Shown here piece by piece: positions 42,002 to 45,552 of a stretch of 45,552 bases of DNA. Within the stretch, counting starts at the first letter, position 1; each line of letters opens with the position of its first letter. A program made the position numbers and the translations under genes. The DNA lies in assembly GCA_964631605.1 (NCBI GenBank), contig CAZVYG010000034.1:1-45552 (forward strand), given 5' to 3'. Below the pieces are notes generated by a model, which ran no database searches, was not told where the DNA came from, and saw only the letters and a list, made by a program, of their open reading frames with translations. Source of the DNA: JARKQH01 sp964631605 (GTDB lineage: Bacteria; Verrucomicrobiota; Verrucomicrobiia; Limisphaerales; UBA8199).

Positions 42002-45000
42002 ATGATACAGTGGCATTGTTTGCACGTGTTCCGGGACACTGTGCCCAAGAGTGGAGCCTTGGCCGGACTGCTTTTGCTGGGCAGCCTGTGCGGCGGTCGG
42101 GGCGCGGACTGCAGCCCGGCAGTCTCCGGGTTGGCGGCGTGGTGGCCGGCTGACACGGGCGGGGCGGATGTTGCCGGGACGAACCACGGGGTCCTGCTGG
42201 GCGGGGCCGCGGTGGTGAGTGGGGGACGAGTTGGGAACGCGCTCTCGTTCAACGGCACAACGGCGTATGTGCAAGTGCCGGATTCGCCGGTGCTCAAGCC
42301 AACGAATCTGACGGTCGAGGCGTGGGTGCGATTTAATGCCCTGGATACCCCGGGCAGCGCCTCGCCGGGGCAGCAGTATATCATCTTCAAACAAAATTCC
42401 CGCGTCGGGAACTTCGAGGGTTACGACTTGGGCAAGGATCGGGTTGGAGGCCAGGATCTCCTCGTATTTCGCGTCACCTCGGCCGCGGGCCAGGTGGTAA
42501 ATGCTTTTGGCAATAGCCAGGTCGCAACCGGTGTATGGTATCACGTGGCGGGGGTGCGCGGCTCCAACTATCTGCAGTTCTATTTGAACGGCCTGCTGCA
42601 AAGCCAGACCAACGTTTCTTTTCCCCAAAGTTACGGCAATGTTCCCCTTTTCTTTGGCAGCTCGGGACAGACGTATTGGGATCGGAAGTTTAGCGGACTG
42701 CTGGACGAGGTGTCGCTTTACGATCGAGCGCTGTCGTCTAACGAAATTGCCGCGATTTATGCGGCGGGCGCGGAGGGCAAGTGCAAGGAGGTTCGGATTG
42801 CTTTGGGTCCCACCAACCAGACCGTCATTGCGGGACGGACGGCAGTGTTCAGCGTCGTCGCCACCGGCTTTGGCAGCCTCTCCTACCAGTGGCGCTTCAA
42901 CGCCAGTGTCATTCCAGGGGCAACCAACTCAAGCCTGGTAGTGACCAATATTCAGACCTCCCAGGCGGGGGCCTACGACGTGGTGGTAACCAACGCCTTC
43001 AGTTCCGCCACGAGCGCGGTGGCAACTCTGACCGTATGGGTTCCACCGGTGATTACGGCGCCGCCGCAGAGCCGGACCAATCTGGTGGGAACCGAGGCGG
43101 CTTTCAGCGTGACCGCGGCCGGTGTTCCCAGTCCTGCGTATCAGTGGCGCAAGGATGGAGTGATCCTGGGCGGGGCGACCGCCAGCGTGCNNNNNNNNNN
43201 NNNNNNNNNNNNNNNNNNNNNNNNNNNNNNNNNNNNNNNNNNNNNNNNNNNNNNNNNNNNNNNNNNNNNNNNNNNNNNNNNNNNNNNNNNATCCGGCGGG
43301 CAGTGTGACCAGTTCGCCACCGGCGACCTTGACCGTCTGGGTTCCGCCCGCGATTGTGACTGAGCCGCAAGATTTGGATTTGAATCCGGGGCAGGTGGCG
43401 CTATTCAGCGTCGGCGCCACGGGCACAGCGCCGCTAAACTACCAATGGCAGTACAACGGGGTGAACATTCCGAGCGCCACAAGCAGTGTTTACGCGCGTA
43501 GTAATGTTCAGCCGGTGGATGCCGGTCTTTACTCGGTAGTGGTGACCAACGTTGCCGGGGCGGTGACCAGCCGTCTGGCCCGTTTGAGTGTCGGATCGCC
43601 GCCCCTGATTACCTCCCAGCCGCTAAGCCGGACGAACATCGCCGGCACGGACGCCTCGTTCAGTGTGAGCGTGAGCGGCACCACTCCGTTCAGCTACCGG
43701 TGGCAATTGAATGGAAGCGATCTGCCGGGTGCCACCGCCCCGACGCTGATCCGGCCCGGAGTGAGCGCCCTGGACGCCGGTCAGTATCGCGTCATCATCA
43801 CCAACGTAGCCGGAGCGGTCACCAGCCAGGTGGCGGTGTTGACAGTCTGGTTCCCGCCCCTGATTACAGCTCAGCCGCGCAGCGCGACGGTTCTGCAAAA
43901 CCAAACCACGAACTTTGCTGTCGAGGCTGTGGGTACTTTGCCCTTAAGCTATCAGTGGCGTTTCAACGGTACCAACCTGCCGGGAGCGACCAGCAGCATT
44001 CTCGTATTGGTTAGTGCGCAACCGGCGAATGAGGGCAGCTATTCCGCAGTGGTTGGAAACGTCGCGGGAGAGGTGATCAGTGCAGCGGCCACACTCACGG
44101 TCATCCCCTCAGACCTTGCCTTTATTCCGGACCCGAATCTGAGCAACGCGCTACGCTGCGCGGTGGGCAAACAAAGCGGCATGCTGGCCATTTCTGACTT
44201 GCGTCCGCTCACGTGCTTCTCGGCCTGCAGCCGGAACATCACCAATTTGTTTGGACTGCATTGGGCAACCAACCTTGTCAGCTTGCAATTAAACAACAAT
44301 CAAGCGTCAGACTTGAGCCCGCTTCGCGAGTTGGCCGCGCTGCGCCAGCTTGAATTGGAAGAAAATGGCATCGAGGATGTGTCCGCCATTCAGGGCATGG
44401 TGCGTCTTACCTGCCTGTCATTAGCCCGTAACCCCATAACGAATCACGCGGCCCTGGCGGGCTTGACCAATCTCACCAACCTGTCCTTGTGGCGGACACG
44501 GGCGACCACCAATGGTTTCCTGGGGAACATGAGTCAACTCCGTCACCTCAATCTCCGGGAGAACGACATTCGTCATCTCAACCCCCTCAACCGGCTTGCC
44601 CGGCTTCAAGTCCTGGATCTGCGCTGGAACCTGCTAACCAACGTATCGGGGTTGTTTTCCGGCCCCACCAATCTCGAGAGTCTTTACCTGGGCGGCAACT
44701 ACCTAACCAACCTGCCCAATTTCGCTCCGCTCCGGCGCCTGACGCTCTTGAATCTGGACGAGAACTGGATTAGGGACCTCTCGCCCCTGGCCGGCCTGAC
44801 CAACCTGAACTATCTCAGCCTGAACCGGAACCCGGTGACCAACTATGCCGCGTTAACAACGTTGGCAGGATTGGCGAATCTTGAACTGACCGGCAACGCC
44901 ATCAGTAATAGCAGCTTCCTGGCGGCGATGCCCCAACTCCGCTACCTCGACCTTTCGTTCAACAATGTCACGGACCTCACTCCGTTGCTTGCGCTCAGCA

Positions 45001-45552
45001 ACCTGACCAGCGTTGTGCTGGCCGGCAATCCTAATGCCGATTTCGTTAAGTTCGCCGACTTGGCATCGCTTAGAAACTTATGGCTGCACAGCAACAGCAT
45101 TTCCGACAGCGGCTTTCTGCAGAAAATGCCCCAACTCCGCTACCTGAACCTCGGTGAAAACCTGGTGGCGGACATTCAGCCGTTGCAGCAGTTGACCAAC
45201 CTTACCGGCTTGGGATTGGATCGAAACCCGGTCACCAATCTGAGTCTCGTGAGTGGTTTTACCAGTCTGTTGAGCTTGCGACTCGACGGACAATGCCGCA
45301 CGGACGCCGAACTCGCGCTTCTGAGCGATTTGCCAGCTTTGGAGTTCCTGAGCTTGAATCACAATCAGATCAGTGATGCAACACTGCTGACCAACTGCGC
45401 CCAATTGCGAAGCCTTTACCTCCACCGCAATAGAATCTCGGGAATTGGGCCCTTGCTTTCGCTCGGCCGGCTTTTGGACGTGGATCTGACCGGCAATGCC
45501 TTGGCCCTTGAGCCGGGAGGGGACCAGTTGGAAGCTCTCGGGCGATTGCAGT
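42002..45552 (+). CDS. large secreted LamG-Ig-LRR protein, gap inside, 3' truncated
   Basis: Signal peptide (SGALAGLLLLGSLCGGRGA), then a LamG/concanavalin-like domain (AAWWPADTGGADVAGTNHG to FSGLLDEVSLYDRALSSNEI). Ig-like repeats follow, each with a YQWRFN-type strand and AGxYxVVVTNxxGxVTSxxAxLTV. Then come at least 19 internalin/SDS22-like leucine-rich repeats of about 22 residues (TNLNYLSLNRNPVTN, PQLRYLDLSFNNVTD). A 100-N gap (43191-43290) lies in the second Ig repeat. The frame after it differs from the frame before, but is open from 43293 to the window end, so the nominal gap size, not mutation, is the likely cause. Probable surface or matrix protein that binds carbohydrate or protein; no enzyme domain is seen. 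Confidence 0.85.
43191..43290. other. assembly gap (100 N)
   Basis: One hundred Ns inside tandem Ig-like repeats of the large secreted protein, probably where the assembler failed in repeated sequence; the length is nominal. Confidence 0.98.

Overview
The window looks like a draft or metagenome contig, GC-rich, from a Verrucomicrobiota bacterium, most likely Pedosphaera/Limisphaera-like. This is inferred from gene content: a secreted protein with LamG, VTN-type Ig repeats and internalin-type LRRs, a compact PilQ-PilM/N-PilO-PilP-PilB operon that recalls the Akkermansia Amuc_1098-1102 pilus cluster, Tat-exported TIM-barrel-like proteins, and few strong Shine-Dalgarno sites. There are two runs of N (33402-33411 and 43191-43290), and the genes at both window edges are cut.

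Region 1 (1-2540) is a plastic toxin-antitoxin island. An MNT/HepT pair is followed by two nearly identical copies of a four-helix-bundle (S23/IVS-type) gene, with a HicBA pair between them. Each four-helix gene has an exactly 8-bp-periodic degenerate tandem array upstream and the same array in inverted orientation downstream, so its transcript could fold into a long stem around the ORF. Copy 1 has a nonsense codon; copy 2 is intact. The duplicated block carries the end of the HepT gene, and its array has lost exactly twelve 8-bp units. This is the strongest candidate for an undescribed system here.

Region 2 (2695-5119, housekeeping) holds ispH, a translationally coupled membrane protein/winged-helix regulator pair, and rpmB. 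Two copies of the same palindrome (ACTTTG-N5-CAAAGT) lie upstream of the membrane protein and upstream of ispH, which suggests a local operator.

Region 3 (5184-12221, minus strand) is a tightly overlapping five-gene type IV pilus/type II secretion operon: lipoprotein secretin, PilM-PilN fusion, PilO-like protein, small PilP/GspC-like protein and PilB/GspE ATPase. Region 4 (12529-20495) has a Tat-exported protein with a possible leaderless promoter, a universal stress protein with a glycine-zipper N-terminus, an OtsA-OtsB fusion and a TreS-maltokinase fusion, that is, trehalose synthesis and its link to maltose-1-phosphate.

Region 5 (21110-41591) is an exopolysaccharide locus. It encodes an initiating sugar transferase, a WbpB/D/E-like trio for a diamino sugar, a chain-length regulator with a defective kinase domain, an AlgD-like dehydrogenase, five glycosyltransferases, a Wzy-like polymerase, a deacetylase-like protein (broken by a gap), a secreted beta-helix protein and an acyltransferase. 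Decayed IS630-type and IS5-type transposase fragments bracket the last acyltransferase/glycosyltransferase pair. Region 6 (42002-end) is the large LamG-Ig-LRR secreted protein, which runs off the window.
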